Assembly (NCBI GenBank): GCA_016713305.1 | Contig: JADJPK010000008.1 | Location: 372,001 to 436,000, forward strand | Source: Betaproteobacteria bacterium | GTDB taxonomy: Bacteria; Pseudomonadota; Gammaproteobacteria; Burkholderiales; Ga0077523 | Length of the DNA: 64,000 nt | Direction: 5' to 3' | Shown: in pieces, positions 9,325 to 18,603 of the stretch | Layout: the number at the start of each line of letters is the position of its first letter | How positions within the stretch are numbered: the first letter of the stretch is position 1 | Program-made: the position numbers and the translations under genes | Notes under the pieces: generated by a model | The model's database searches: none | What the model saw: only the letters and a program-made list of their open reading frames with translations | What the model was told of the DNA's origin: nothing

Positions 9325-10050
9325 TCAGTGGGGAGACCCCATGAAGACCATGGGTCTTGGCTTGGAGGCAGGGCGGTCCGCGAGGCGTGCCGGCACGGCC
9401 GACGCGGCCACGGGACCGGCGCGGCCCGGCGGGCTTTCCGGTTCCAGCATCCAGCGGCTACGCCAGGCCTGCAGCACCTTGTCCGCGTAGCCGGTGCCGC
9501 GGCCCAGGCTGCCGTTGTAGCGCGCGAGCGCGCGGCCGAGATCGCCCTTTTCGACGTCCAGGTAGTGCCGCAGGATGGTGCAGCCGTAGCGCAGACGGGT
9601 GCGCAGATGGACCAGGTTGTGATCCGGATGGCCGATGCTGGTCACGCAGAACGGCATGACCTGCATGTAGCCGCGGGCGCCGGCACTGGAGACCGCGTAC
9701 TTGCGGAAATTGCTCTCCACCTGGATGAGGCCCAGGACGAGATGAGGATCGAGCCCCGCCCGGCTCGCCTCGTAGTGCACGGTGAGCAGGAACTCGTGGC
9801 GGGCCTGCGGATCGGGGATGCGCTTCGCCAGGCGGGGCGACAGGGTCTTGAGCCACACCTCGCCCTCGATGGGATCGGCAAAGGCGACGTTGGCGGTCGC
9901 TTCGTCCGAGACACTGCGCTGCAGACGCGCCTGGACCGCTGCCGACAGCGGCTCGTACCGCTGGGCACCGGCGAGCGCGCGGGGCGGATCCGCGGCAGCG
10001 AACAGCAGCGCCGCCGCGAGCGCGGTCAGGCGAGCGAGCGTTCGACCCAT
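9325..10050 (-). CDS. Lytic transglycosylase, SLT domain, exported
   Basis: The 241-residue protein begins with a signal peptide (Ala/Leu-rich core to residue ~27, ending around ALAGA) and carries an SLT/lysozyme-like fold: the catalytic Glu is in GLIQVESNFRKYAVSSAGARG, followed by the MQVMP motif and the AYNxG-like ARYNGSLGR segment. Such enzymes cleave the peptidoglycan MurNAc-GlcNAc bond with 1,6-anhydro product formation in the periplasm. ATG 10050 gives the signal peptide and overlaps the proS stop by 25 bases, so the gene is probably cotranscribed with proS. Confidence 0.9.
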   Translation of the reverse strand: MGRTLARLTALAAALLFAAADPPRALAGAQRYEPLSAAVQARLQRSVSDEATANVAFADPIEGEVWLKTLSPRLAKRIPDPQARHEFLLTVHYEASRAGLDPHLVLGLIQVESNFRKYAVSSAGARGYMQVMPFCVTSIGHPDHNLVHLRTRLRYGCTILRHYLDVEKGDLGRALARYNGSLGRGTGYADKVLQAWRSRWMLEPESPPGRAGPVAASAVPARLADRPASKPRPMVFMGSPH

Positions 10051-11735
10051 GCGGCCGCTTCGGCCAGGGGGCAGGGACCAGCCTTCGGTTCCCCGCGATG
10101 CTGGACTTCCACTTCGCCGTTCTTGAGCCCCCGGTCTCCCACGGTGATCCGCAACGGAATGCCGGTGAGTTCCATGTCGGCGAACATCACGCCCGGCCGC
10201 TCGTCGCGGTCGTCCAGCAGCACCTCGATCCCCCGCGATTCCAGGTCGCCGTGGAGCTGGTCCGCCGCGGCCTTCACGGCCTCGCTCTTGCGGTAGCCGA
10301 TGGCGACGATCGCCACGTGGAACGGCGCCATGGCGGACGGGAAGAGGATGCCGCGCTCGTCGTGGTTCTGCTCGATGGCCGCGGCCACGATGCGTGAGAC
10401 GCCGATGCCGTAGCAGCCCATCTCCATGGGGTGTGTCTGCCCGGCTTCGTCCAGGAAGGTGCAGGACATCGCCTGCGAATACTTGGTGCGGAGCTGGAAC
10501 ACGTGGCCCACTTCGATGCCGCGGCACAGCTCCAGCGTGCCCTGGCCGTCGGGGCTCGCATCGCCGTCCACGACGTTGCGGATGTCGAAGACGTCCGCCG
10601 GAGCGGGCAGATCGCGTCCGAAGTTCACGCCGGTCAGGTGATAACCCGCCTCGTTGGCGCCGCAGGCGAAATTGCTCATCGCCGGCACCGACCGGTCGGC
10701 GACGATCCGCACCGTTTCCGGCAGGCCGATGGGACCCAGATAGCCCGCGCGCGAACCGGTGTGACGGGCGATCTCTTCCTCGGTGGCGAAGCGGAACTCG
10801 CCCAGTCCGGGCACCTTGCCCAGCTTGACCTCGTTCAACTGATGATCGCCGCGCAGCAGCGCGACCACGAGGCGGTCGTCGTGCATCACCGCGATGGCCT
10901 TGAGAATGCGCTGCGGCCCCATCCCGAGGAAGGCGCCGACGTCCTCGATCGTCTTCTTCCCGGGCGTTTCCACCTTCGTCATGGGGTGCGCCGGTGCTGC
11001 GCGGTCATTCGCGGGGGCCACCGCTTCGGCCAGTTCCACGTTTGCCGCGTAGTCCGAGGAGGGGCAGAACGCGATGGCGTCCTCGCCCGAGTCGGCCAGC
11101 ACGTGGAATTCGTGCGAGCCGGTCCCGCCGATCGCGCCGGTGTCCGCGGCCACGGCCCGGAACTTCAGGCCGAGCCGCGTGAAGATGCGCGAATAGGCGT
11201 CGTACATGTTGCGGTATTCGCGCTGCAGGTCCTCGAACGACGTGTGGAAGGAGTAGGCGTCCTTCATCACGAACTCCCGCGCGCGCATCACGCCGAAACG
11301 GGGGCGGATCTCGTCGCGGAACTTGGTCTGGATCTGGTAGAAGTTGACGGGCAACTGGCGGTAGCTGCGGATCTCGCGGCGCGCGATGTCGGTGATCACT
11401 TCCTCGTGCGTCGGGCCGAAGCAGAAGTCGCGCTCGTGGCGGTCGCGGATCTTGAGCATCTGGGGTCCGAACACCTGCCAGCGGCCCGTCTCCTGCCACA
11501 GTTCCGCCGGCTGCACCGCGGGCATGAACAGCTCCACGGCGCCGGCGCGATTCATCTCCTCCCGCACGATCGCTTCCACCTTGCGCAGCACGCGCAGCCC
11601 GAGCGGCATCCAGGTGTACAGGCCGCTGCCGAGCTTGCGGATGAGGCCGGCCCGGAGCATCAGCCGGTGGCTGACGAGTTCGGCTTCGGCGGGGGCTTCC
11701 TTGAGGGTGGACAGAAAGAACTGGGAGACTCGCAT
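10026..11735 (-). CDS. proS: Prolyl-tRNA synthetase (bacterial type with editing domain)
   Basis: The 569-residue cytoplasmic enzyme charges tRNA-Pro. It has the class II motifs (GLYTWMPLG and the motif 2 region FRDEIRPRFGVMRAREF), an inserted YbaK-like editing domain around residues 220-400 that hydrolyses Ala-tRNA-Pro, and the motif 3 region EMGCYGIGVSR before the anticodon-binding C-terminus. The start ATG 11735 (MRVSQFFLST) matches the family N-terminus; longer in-frame extension upstream is not conserved. It is divergent from the spermidine-synthase-like gene, with a 193-base gap. Confidence 0.97.
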   Translation of the reverse strand: MRVSQFFLSTLKEAPAEAELVSHRLMLRAGLIRKLGSGLYTWMPLGLRVLRKVEAIVREEMNRAGAVELFMPAVQPAELWQETGRWQVFGPQMLKIRDRHERDFCFGPTHEEVITDIARREIRSYRQLPVNFYQIQTKFRDEIRPRFGVMRAREFVMKDAYSFHTSFEDLQREYRNMYDAYSRIFTRLGLKFRAVAADTGAIGGTGSHEFHVLADSGEDAIAFCPSSDYAANVELAEAVAPANDRAAPAHPMTKVETPGKKTIEDVGAFLGMGPQRILKAIAVMHDDRLVVALLRGDHQLNEVKLGKVPGLGEFRFATEEEIARHTGSRAGYLGPIGLPETVRIVADRSVPAMSNFACGANEAGYHLTGVNFGRDLPAPADVFDIRNVVDGDASPDGQGTLELCRGIEVGHVFQLRTKYSQAMSCTFLDEAGQTHPMEMGCYGIGVSRIVAAAIEQNHDERGILFPSAMAPFHVAIVAIGYRKSEAVKAAADQLHGDLESRGIEVLLDDRDERPGVMFADMELTGIPLRITVGDRGLKNGEVEVQHRGEPKAGPCPLAEAAAWVERSLA

Positions 11736-11928
11736 TGGGCTTCGTTTGCTTGGAAAATGGGGATCCCGGTGCCTGGCGTGCCGCGGACCGGATCGGATCG
11801 ACTCGTGCGAGGCGCCGGTTGCCTGCCCGGTTACCGCGCGTCCTCTGTGTCGTGGTTCCCGTCCGACGGGCGGGTCGTCCACGTGCACGGCACCGGTGAA
11901 TTCCCAATTCTAGCGGCCATTCAATCCC

Positions 11929-12717
11929 ATGAGCTTGTTTTCCTCGCTGCGCGCGGGCAGATCGCGCAAGTCCGCCGACGAAGTGCACGTGAGCGAGAAG
12001 GGCGGCATCCGTTCCCTGCACCTGGGCAGCGACACCGTCCAGAGCTCCATGCGCATCGCCGCGCCGTTCGAGCTGGTGCTCTCGTACACACGGGCGATGA
12101 TGGGATTCCTCCTGTTCCATCCCGAGCCGCGACAGTTCCTGATGATCGGCCTGGGCGGCGGCTCGCTCGCCAAGTACGTGTGGCACCGTCTGCCGGAGGC
12201 GCGGACGACGGTGATCGAGAACAACGAGCGCATCATGGCAGCCGCCCGCAGCCAGTTCGCGCTGCCCGGCAACGACGAGCGCCTGCACGTCGAGCACGGC
12301 GACGGTGCCGAGTTCATCCGCGCCCATCCGGCCTTCTGCGACGTGCTGATGGTGGACGCCTACGACGCGAAGGCCCAGGTCGAGGCGCTGGCCACGGAGG
12401 ACTTCTACTCCGAGTGCCGCAAGGCGCTCGAACCCGGCGGCGTGCTGGTGGTCAACCTGTGGAGTACCGATCCGCGCTTCGACACCTTCCTCCAGCGCAT
12501 CGAACGGGTGTTCGACGCCCAGGTGGTGTGCCTGCCCGCGGAGAGGAAAGGCAACGTCGCGGTGTTCGCATTCGACCGCAGGGTTCCCGTCACCCGCTGG
12601 GACCAATTGAAGGAAAGGGCGCGGACGCTCGAAGCCGCCACGGGACTCGAAATGCTCAAGTTCGTGGGCCGCCTGGGCGATCTCAATCCGCACAGCGAGC
12701 ACCGGCTGCTTCTGTGA
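11929..12717 (+). CDS. Spermidine synthase-like (polyamine aminopropyltransferase family) protein
   Basis: The 262-residue protein has the Rossmann methyltransferase-like core of spermidine synthases: the nucleotide-binding loop MIGLGGGSLAKY near residue 80, the acidic strand end TTVIENNERI, and DVLMVDAYDA near residue 144 at the catalytic position. The N-terminal tetramerisation beta-strands of true SpeE are shortened, so the aminopropyl donor and acceptor cannot be assigned; such proteins are common next to proS and rppH in betaproteobacteria. It is a monocistronic or two-gene unit with rppH 113 bases downstream. Confidence 0.85.
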   Translation: MSLFSSLRAGRSRKSADEVHVSEKGGIRSLHLGSDTVQSSMRIAAPFELVLSYTRAMMGFLLFHPEPRQFLMIGLGGGSLAKYVWHRLPEARTTVIENNERIMAAARSQFALPGNDERLHVEHGDGAEFIRAHPAFCDVLMVDAYDAKAQVEALATEDFYSECRKALEPGGVLVVNLWSTDPRFDTFLQRIERVFDAQVVCLPAERKGNVAVFAFDRRVPVTRWDQLKERARTLEAATGLEMLKFVGRLGDLNPHSEHRLLL

Positions 12718-12830
12718 TGGCAGCGCTTTCGTGCGGACGATCGCGACGCAGTGCAACATGGTGCGAGCGTTTCCCGCCGCGGTCTTTTGTGAAAGAATCC
12801 GACAGTGGGTTCAAACAATACAACCGGGTC

Positions 12831-13358
12831 ATGATCGATCGCGACGGCTACCGGCCCAACGTCGGCATCGTTCTGGTGAATGCGAGGAACGAGGTGTTCT
12901 GGGCCAAGCGGCTCAAGGAACACGCTTGGCAGTTCCCGCAGGGCGGCATCAAGCATGGTGAAACGCCCGAAGTCGCCATGTACCGCGAACTGCACGAGGA
13001 AGTGGGACTCGAGCCTGGGCACGTGGAGATGCTGGGACGTACGCGGGACTGGCTGCGCTACGACGTTCCGCGGCACTGGATCCGCCGCGAGCCCCGTCCG
13101 CACTACCGCGGCCAGAAACAGATCTGGTTCCTGCTGCGCCTGACCGGGCGCGACACCGACGTCTGCCTGCGCCGTACCGAGAAGCCGGAGTTCGATGCCT
13201 GGCGCTGGACCGGCTACTGGATCCCGCTGGATGCGGTGATCGACTTCAAGCGCGACGTCTACACGCGGGCGCTGTCCGAACTGTCCACCTACCTGTCCCT
13301 TCACCCGGATCCTCACTGGCTCGAGAGCGCCACAGCCCCCGCAGCCCTGCAGAGCTGA
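12831..13358 (+). CDS. rppH: RNA pyrophosphohydrolase (Nudix)
   Basis: The 175-residue protein starts MIDRDGYRPNVGIVL, typical of RppH, and has the Nudix box running from GGIKHGETPEVAMYRELHEE to VGLEPGHVE with its metal-binding Glu residues (GX5EX7REUXEEXGU pattern). RppH removes pyrophosphate from the 5' end of triphosphorylated RNA and triggers RNase E-dependent decay. ATG 12831 is chosen because the conserved N-terminus begins there; the frame is open far upstream but that stretch is antisense to proS and has no homology. Its 3' end faces the barstar gene. Confidence 0.95.
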   Translation: MIDRDGYRPNVGIVLVNARNEVFWAKRLKEHAWQFPQGGIKHGETPEVAMYRELHEEVGLEPGHVEMLGRTRDWLRYDVPRHWIRREPRPHYRGQKQIWFLLRLTGRDTDVCLRRTEKPEFDAWRWTGYWIPLDAVIDFKRDVYTRALSELSTYLSLHPDPHWLESATAPAALQS

Positions 13359-13411
13359 CCGACGCAGTGCGCGCCGCCGGGGCCTGGTGAAACCCGTGCC
13401 GCGTGAGGGCA

Positions 13412-13435
13412 GCCGCCTTCACCCGTGCAGGCGGC
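13412..13435. terminator. GC-rich hairpin between convergent rppH and barstar genes
   Basis: GCCGCCT (13412-13418) pairs perfectly with AGGCGGC (13429-13435) across a 10-base loop. It lies in the 92-base gap between two genes that end towards each other, so a bidirectional terminator role is reasonable, although there is no T-run. Confidence 0.45.
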
Positions 13436-13450
13436 CGACCACCGCGCCCA

Positions 13451-13876
13451 TCAGGCGGCTTTCACTTCCTCCAGATCCGCCGTCAGTTTGCCGCCGTCCT
13501 CCAGCAGCACGATGAACAGCTCGCCGCGAAGCTTCCAGGCCGCGGCGACGTCCCGGAGGATCTCGACCACCGTGTGAAGCGCATCAGGGTCCCGATCCGC
13601 CAGGGGGTGCACGGACGAGAGCCGGAGGATCACGCCGCCGGGACCGGGCGGGTTCTCCAGCAGGCATTCCTCCAGCGCGTCCCAGTTGTGGCCGAACCAG
13701 TTGGGGAATTCGAAGATGCGGGCGAACGCCTGCAGAAGCTCGGACTTGTCGGCCGGGCCGGACAGCTGGATCAGCCGGGGTGGTTCTGAAGAGGTGGGGG
13801 GGATCGTCACGTCATGCCCCACATGCCGGTAGACGCCGCCGGAACGCGTCGCGATGATGTCACCGAGAGTTCTCAT
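13451..13876 (-). CDS. Barstar family ribonuclease inhibitor
   Basis: The 141-residue protein contains the barstar core: a Leu-rich first helix (KSELLQAFARIF) followed by the hallmark FPNWFGHNWDALEECL, where the aromatic and Asp residues plug the active site of barnase-type RNases. It is predicted cytoplasmic. It follows the exported RNase gene by 55 bases on the same strand, the standard nuclease-then-inhibitor arrangement, so it probably protects the producer before the RNase is exported. The first 30 residues have no obvious family match. Confidence 0.9.
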   Translation of the reverse strand: MRTLGDIIATRSGGVYRHVGHDVTIPPTSSEPPRLIQLSGPADKSELLQAFARIFEFPNWFGHNWDALEECLLENPPGPGGVILRLSSVHPLADRDPDALHTVVEILRDVAAAWKLRGELFIVLLEDGGKLTADLEEVKAA

Positions 13877-13931
13877 GCTGACCTCCTTGCGCTGCGGGAC
13901 TTCCGGGCCGGAACCGCGCCTGCCGCGACCG

Positions 13932-14306
13932 TCACGGCTGCCGCTCCACGATGCGGAAGAACGTCGAGTAGTGGTCGGGTGTCCAGTAGGCGTCGACTCC
14001 GCCGCCGGTCACGATGCGCCGCGCGCCCCTGTCCCGGCTCCCCGGCGTCGGCACGGTGTATTCCCGGTAGTGGCCGCGCGGCCGGGGCGGCAACAGCCGT
14101 TCGCGGTTCGAGAATACGCTGCCGTCCTTGGCGTAGGGATACGGTCCGCCTCGGCGGATGAGGGCGAGCGTCGCGCGGCCTTCCGGCGGCAGCTCTGCCT
14201 CCGAGATCTGCAGCAGCGGCAACGGGCGGGCCAGCGCGGGCTCGGCCCCCGCGAACGTCAGGATCGCGGCGAGGACGATCCACCCCAGACGGAAGAGTCG
14301 CAGCAC
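13932..14306 (-). CDS. Exported barnase-type guanyl-specific ribonuclease (N1/T1/U2 family)
   Basis: The 124-residue precursor has a signal peptide (hydrophobic core at residues 8-22, cleavage predicted after PALA) and a mature domain of about 98 residues that fits microbial ribonucleases: the SNRE element, HYREYTVPTPG with the general-base Glu, an Arg-rich RRIVTGG strand, and DHYSTFFRIVE with the C-terminal catalytic His. All catalytic positions appear present, so it should be active outside the cytoplasm. It is paired with the barstar gene downstream and starts 7 bases after the quinone oxidoreductase ends. Confidence 0.88.
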   Translation of the reverse strand: MLRLFRLGWIVLAAILTFAGAEPALARPLPLLQISEAELPPEGRATLALIRRGGPYPYAKDGSVFSNRERLLPPRPRGHYREYTVPTPGSRDRGARRIVTGGGVDAYWTPDHYSTFFRIVERQP

Positions 14307-14312
14307 GGCGGA

Positions 14313-15317
14313 TTACCGGGCGGTGTCCAGCACGATCTTGCCGATGTGCGTGCTCGACTCCATGAGCGCGTGCGCGCGCACCGCATCGGCCAGGGGAAAC
14401 ACCTGGTGAATGACCGGCTTGATGGTTTTCGCCTCGATGAGTGGCCACACCTTCTCGCGCAGGGCACGGCCGACCTCGGTCTTGTACTCCACCGAGCGCG
14501 GCCGCAGCGTGGAACCGGTGATGGTGAGGCGCCGGTAGAGGATGTCGCCCATGTCGAAGGCTGCCTTGCTCCCGCCCAGGAACGCGATGATGGACAGGCG
14601 GCCGTCGGCGGCCAGGCATTTCAGCTCGCGCCCCACGTAATCGCCCGCGACCATGTCCAGAATCACGTCGACACCCTTGCCTGCGGTCAGTTCCTTGACC
14701 ACCGCCACGAAGTCCTCCTCGCGGTAGTTGATGCCGCGTTCCGCGCCGAGCGCTTCGCAGGCCCGGCACTTCTGCGCGCTGCCGGCGGTCACGAACACAC
14801 GGTGGCCGAAGGCGCGCGCCATCTGGATGGCCGTGACTCCGATGCCGCTGGAACCGCCCTGCACGAGCAGGGTCTCGCCCGGTGCCAGCCGGCCTCGGTC
14901 GAACACGTTGATCCACACCGTGAAGAACGTCTCCGGCAGCGAGGCTGCCTCGATCATGGTAAGTCCGGCAGGCACCGGCAGACACTGGCCGGCGGGAGTC
15001 GTGCAGTACCGGGCATAGCCTCCGCCGGGCGTGAGCGCGCACACGGCATCCCCCACTTGCCATTGCGTGACGCCTTCGCCCAGACCGACCACCGTTCCGG
15101 CGACCTCGAGCCCGGGCAGATCCGACACCCCGGGGGGCAGGGGGTAGAGTCCCATCCGCTGCAGGACATCGGGCCGGTTCACGCCCGCGGCCGCGACGTC
15201 GATGAGCACCTCGCCTGGACGCGGGACGGGGAGCGGCCGCCGCACGTATCGAAGCACCTCGGGACCGCCGGGCTGGGCGATCTCCACCGCCCCCATGTCA
15301 CTGGGTAGTGCCGCCAT
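14313..15317 (-). CDS. NAD(P)H-quinone oxidoreductase, zinc-type MDR family (PIG3/QOR-like)
   Basis: The 334-residue protein is a medium-chain reductase without structural zinc ligands. It has the GroES-like N-terminal half (AAAGVNRPDVLQRMG, LEVAGTVVGLG) and a Rossmann domain with LVQGGSSGIGVTAIQMARAFG near residue 150 for NAD(P)H. The pattern is closest to the p53-inducible PIG3 quinone oxidoreductases. The start at 15317 precedes MGAVEIAQPGGPEVL; the Met six codons later is also possible. It is the first gene of a short minus-strand run leading into the RNase-barstar pair. Confidence 0.88.
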   Translation of the reverse strand: MAALPSDMGAVEIAQPGGPEVLRYVRRPLPVPRPGEVLIDVAAAGVNRPDVLQRMGLYPLPPGVSDLPGLEVAGTVVGLGEGVTQWQVGDAVCALTPGGGYARYCTTPAGQCLPVPAGLTMIEAASLPETFFTVWINVFDRGRLAPGETLLVQGGSSGIGVTAIQMARAFGHRVFVTAGSAQKCRACEALGAERGINYREEDFVAVVKELTAGKGVDVILDMVAGDYVGRELKCLAADGRLSIIAFLGGSKAAFDMGDILYRRLTITGSTLRPRSVEYKTEVGRALREKVWPLIEAKTIKPVIHQVFPLADAVRAHALMESSTHIGKIVLDTAR

Positions 15318-15492
15318 GAATCGACTCCTTCGTGATCCGCGCGGAGCCGACGCGTGCGCCTGCACACGTTCCGGACCGGACGGTCGAGGGCCCATTGTAT
15401 CGGCGCGACCCGCCCGTCCGGTGCCTCTCGTGACCGGCGGTTTGCGCGCGCGCGGACTGCCGGTTCCTTGCGGAGGAGGGAGGTGCCGGCGC

Positions 15493-17274
15493 TCAGGCCG
15501 GCAGCCTCCCCTGCGCCTCTTCGACCAGCGCCATGAGCTCGCTGCGTCGTCGCTGGTGCTCCTCGGATCCGGCGTGGCTGTAGTTGAGATTGAGAAGAAG
15601 ATGGGTGAAGCGGTCGAACAATGTCTGCGCCTCGGCCTTGCCGGACACCGCGTAGCGTGGTGCGACGACATCCCGCAGCAGCAGCAGCGCGTCCTTCTGC
15701 CGTTCGAGCGCCGTGGAGACATCCACGGGGTCGTAGGCGTTCTGCTGCAGGAATACGGCATCCACCAGACGAGCCTTGAGGTGCGCCACGAAATCGTCGA
15801 GGCTCACGCCTTCCTCACCGGTGACGTGCATCATCTGTTCGATGTCGTGTCCCTGGCGCAGCAGATCGAGCATCACCGCGACGGCGGCGATCCAGTCGGG
15901 CCCCATCTGCTCGCGCCGCCACCGCTCGAGCTGTTCGGTTGTCCGGGACCACGACAGCAGCGGATCCACCGCAGGGTAGAAGCGGCGGTAGGCGCGCTCG
16001 GCGGAAAGACCCAGGAACGTCTTCACCGTGGCGAGCGTGGCTTGCGTCACCGGTTCGTCGAAATTTCCACCGGCCGGCGAGACCGTTCCGATCATCGTCA
16101 CGCTCCCCTCGGTTCCATCCTGCCGGCGAACGATGCCTGCACGCTCGTACAGCGCGCGAACGGCCGAATCGAGGTAGGCAGGAAACGCTTCATCCCCCGG
16201 GATCTCTTCCAGCAGTCCGGAGATCTCCCGCAGCGCCTGCGCCCAGCGGGAGGTGGAATCAGCGATCACCAGTGCGTTCAGGCCCATGTGCCGGTAGTAC
16301 TCGGCGATCGTGACACCGAGATACAGCGACGATTCGCGCGCCGCGACAGGCATGGAGGAGGTATTGCAGATGAGCACCGTCCTTTCCATGAGCGTGCCGC
16401 CGGTCCTGGGATCCGGCAACCGCGGAAGCTCCGTGATCGTCTCCACGACTTCCCCGGCGCGCTCGCCGCAGGCGACGATCACGACCACGTCGGCCGCCGC
16501 GTAGCGCGATCAGATTCTGCAGCACGGTCTTGCCCGCGCCGAACGGCCCCGGAATGCAGGCGGTGCCCCGGCGCGATGGGAAAGAACTGTCGATGAGACG
16601 CATCGTCGTGACCAGGGGCCGCTCCGGGAGATTCTTTCGGCGGTTCCGGCCGGAAGCATGGGCGCCCGAAGGACGGCGGATCGGCCAGCGCTTGGCCAGG
16701 AGATTTCCCGGCGCTGTTCTCCATCCGCTTCCAGCACCGCGACGATGTCCGCGACGCGCACGCGTCCGCCGCCAAGCGTTGCGACACGCATCGGTCTGGC
16801 GAGATCGGTCGGTGCAAAGATGTGGTGGCGCACATGACCTTCCTGCACGTGGCCGATCGTCTCTCCTGCCCGGATGGTCGCGCCCGCCGCTACGGCCGGC
16901 TCGAAATGCCACAGGCGGTCCGCGTCCAGTGCGTCGGCCCGGGCACCGCGCTCCAGGAAGTTGCCGTGGTGCGCGCTCAGGACGTCGAGCGGATTCTGCA
17001 GGCCGTCGTAGACCTGGCCCAGCAGGCCTGGACCGAGCGTGGCCGACAGCAGTTCACCGGTCAGGTCGACCGCCATGCCGACGCGAATACCGCGTGTGTC
17101 CTCGAAGACCTGCAGATCGGCCGTCGCGCCGCGCACTCGCAGCACTTCGGCCTGCAGCCGGCGGCCGCCCACGTGAATGTAGGCCACTTCGTTCTTGATC
17201 ACGCGCCCCTCGCCGGCCCGGATCCGGACGAGCGCCTCCTTCACGCCCGTCACCACTGCCTGTGCCCCGATCAC
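15493..17274 (-). pseudogene. atpA: V-type ATP synthase subunit A (catalytic), frame interrupted twice
   Basis: The span of about 594 codons equals a full catalytic A subunit. The N-terminal part (VKEALVRIRAGEG, then the bulge domain with HHIFAPTDLARP) is in one frame from GTG 17274; the P-loop GPFGAGKT near 16530-16555 is in a second; and the part from VVVIVACGERAGE to the end is in a third. Shifts therefore lie near 16,700 and 16,503. At the second, loss or gain of one base in GCGCTACGCGG restores LIA-YAAADVVV. All functional motifs survive, which favours sequencing indels over decay. The gene overlaps DUF2764 by GTGA and is last in the operon. Confidence 0.85.
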
Positions 17275-17950
17275 GCGTACGGCCCCAGGTGTCCGGCGAT
17301 CGTGCGTGCGATCTCCCGCTCCAGACGTGCAGCCGCTCGTCCTTCGTCCTGGCGAAGCCACCGGTCGGCGATGTCCCACTTGAACAGGTAGACGAGAACT
17401 GCGTCGAATGCGAAGGCATGATCCATGGGCAGGGAACCCAGGTGGTCCCAGACCAGCCCCATCAGCAGCCCTTTCCAGCGCCGCGGTGTCGTTCGCTTCA
17501 AGCAGGGCGCGCGTGTGGAACCCAGGGAAACCACGCTTCGAGCCTGTGGTTGCGTTCGGTCGCATGCCTTGCCGCGTAGGCCGTCCATGCAGGCACGCCC
17601 CACTCCGGGCCCGGCATTGCCTGTCCAGAGCACTGCCGCCTGAGCGCGGCCATCACCGTGCGGATGGCGAGCCGGAATTCGGCGAACGAACAGAGCAGGC
17701 CCGAGGGATGCCGTGCACGCAACTCACGGAAATGCGACAGCACTGCTTCGTCCGTGTTGTCCGCGGGCTGCCGCTGCCATGCCAGAAAATCCAGTGCGGA
17801 CTCGGTCACGGCCCGATCGTCGGGATGCAGCAGCGTCAGCCGGTCGCGCAGTCGATCTGCGGAAATCGGCAGGCGAACCAGCGTGTCGAACCGGGCGAGG
17901 TGAGGCAGGCTGGCCACCAGCAAGTAGTACTGGCGCTGCGCGGTGGTCAT
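17271..17950 (-). pseudogene. DUF2764 protein (V-ATPase subunit C position), frame interrupted twice
   Basis: The N-terminus MTTAQRQYYLLVASLPHL is characteristic of DUF2764, the protein that occupies the subunit C slot in bacterial V-ATPase operons of the spirochaete/Bacteroidetes type. The frame from 17950 runs to about 17,520; the next part (HTRALLEANDT) is one frame over; and from about 17,475 the third frame gives FDAVLVYLFKWDIADRWLR to the TGA at 17271. Joined, the product is about 226 residues. It overlaps subunit E and subunit A by 4 bases each, so translational coupling is expected when the frame is intact. Confidence 0.78.
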
Positions 17951-18603
17951 GGGCGGGCGTCCTCCTGCAGGAGCGAACGGTATCGGGGCAGCAGCCGGTC
18001 GAGGAGCATCGCCGCGACCGAGTCGGGCGAGATGTCCACCTCCACAGTTCCCGCCTCGAGGCGCACGCGCACTCCGGCGGAGTTGCTGCGCGCCACCTGC
18101 ATCTCGATGCCGCAGGTCAGGAGTTCCACGACCAGCGCGCTTACGTGGGCGTCGAGAACGTCCGGTGCCGACGGCTCGGGATCGCTGTGCGGTCCGGCGA
18201 GCTCGATGCCCACCGCGCCCCGAAGGCCGCAGGCGATCGCGCTCCGCGCGACTTCGTCGACGATGCCTGCGAGGGCATCCCGCTGCTCGAGGCGTTCCTT
18301 CACGAGTCTGCGGACCAATTGCCCGAACAGCGCCTCCAGATCCTGGCGGAGTTGCAGCAGCGCATCCCGATGCGCAAGGCGAACGGCTTCGCGGGCCGAG
18401 CGGCGGTCAGCATCCGCCTGGACGCGTGCTGCCGCGACGATCTCCGCGGCTTGCGCACGAGCCGAGTCCAGCAGCATCGCGGCCTCGCTCTGGGCCCGCG
18501 AAACGATGCGGGCCTGCTCCTTCTCGCCGCGCTCGACGCCTTCCTCGTGCAGGCGCCGGATCAGTTCCTCGACGCCACTTTGCCGTGCGCGCGCGTCAGC
18601 CAC
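17947..18603 (-). CDS. atpE: V-type ATP synthase subunit E (peripheral stalk)
   Basis: The 218-residue protein is intact. Its N-terminal half is a long charged helix (RARQSGVEELIRRLHEEG to residue ~110, rich in Arg, Glu and Ala), fitting the E/G peripheral stalk coiled coil, and the C-terminal half is a globular domain ending in VEVDISPDSVAAML. The start is GTG 18603, inside the K gene end, giving an 8-base overlap; the DUF2764 start overlaps its stop by ATGA. The assignment rests on architecture and operon position more than on strong sequence signature. Confidence 0.8.
   Translation of the reverse strand: MADARARQSGVEELIRRLHEEGVERGEKEQARIVSRAQSEAAMLLDSARAQAAEIVAAARVQADADRRSAREAVRLAHRDALLQLRQDLEALFGQLVRRLVKERLEQRDALAGIVDEVARSAIACGLRGAVGIELAGPHSDPEPSAPDVLDAHVSALVVELLTCGIEMQVARSNSAGVRVRLEAGTVEVDISPDSVAAMLLDRLLPRYRSLLQEDARP

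Noticed and set aside
10431..12830. Very long plus-strand frame leading into RppH
   Set aside because: It is antisense to proS and out of frame with the spermidine-synthase-like gene. The RppH family start is at 12831.
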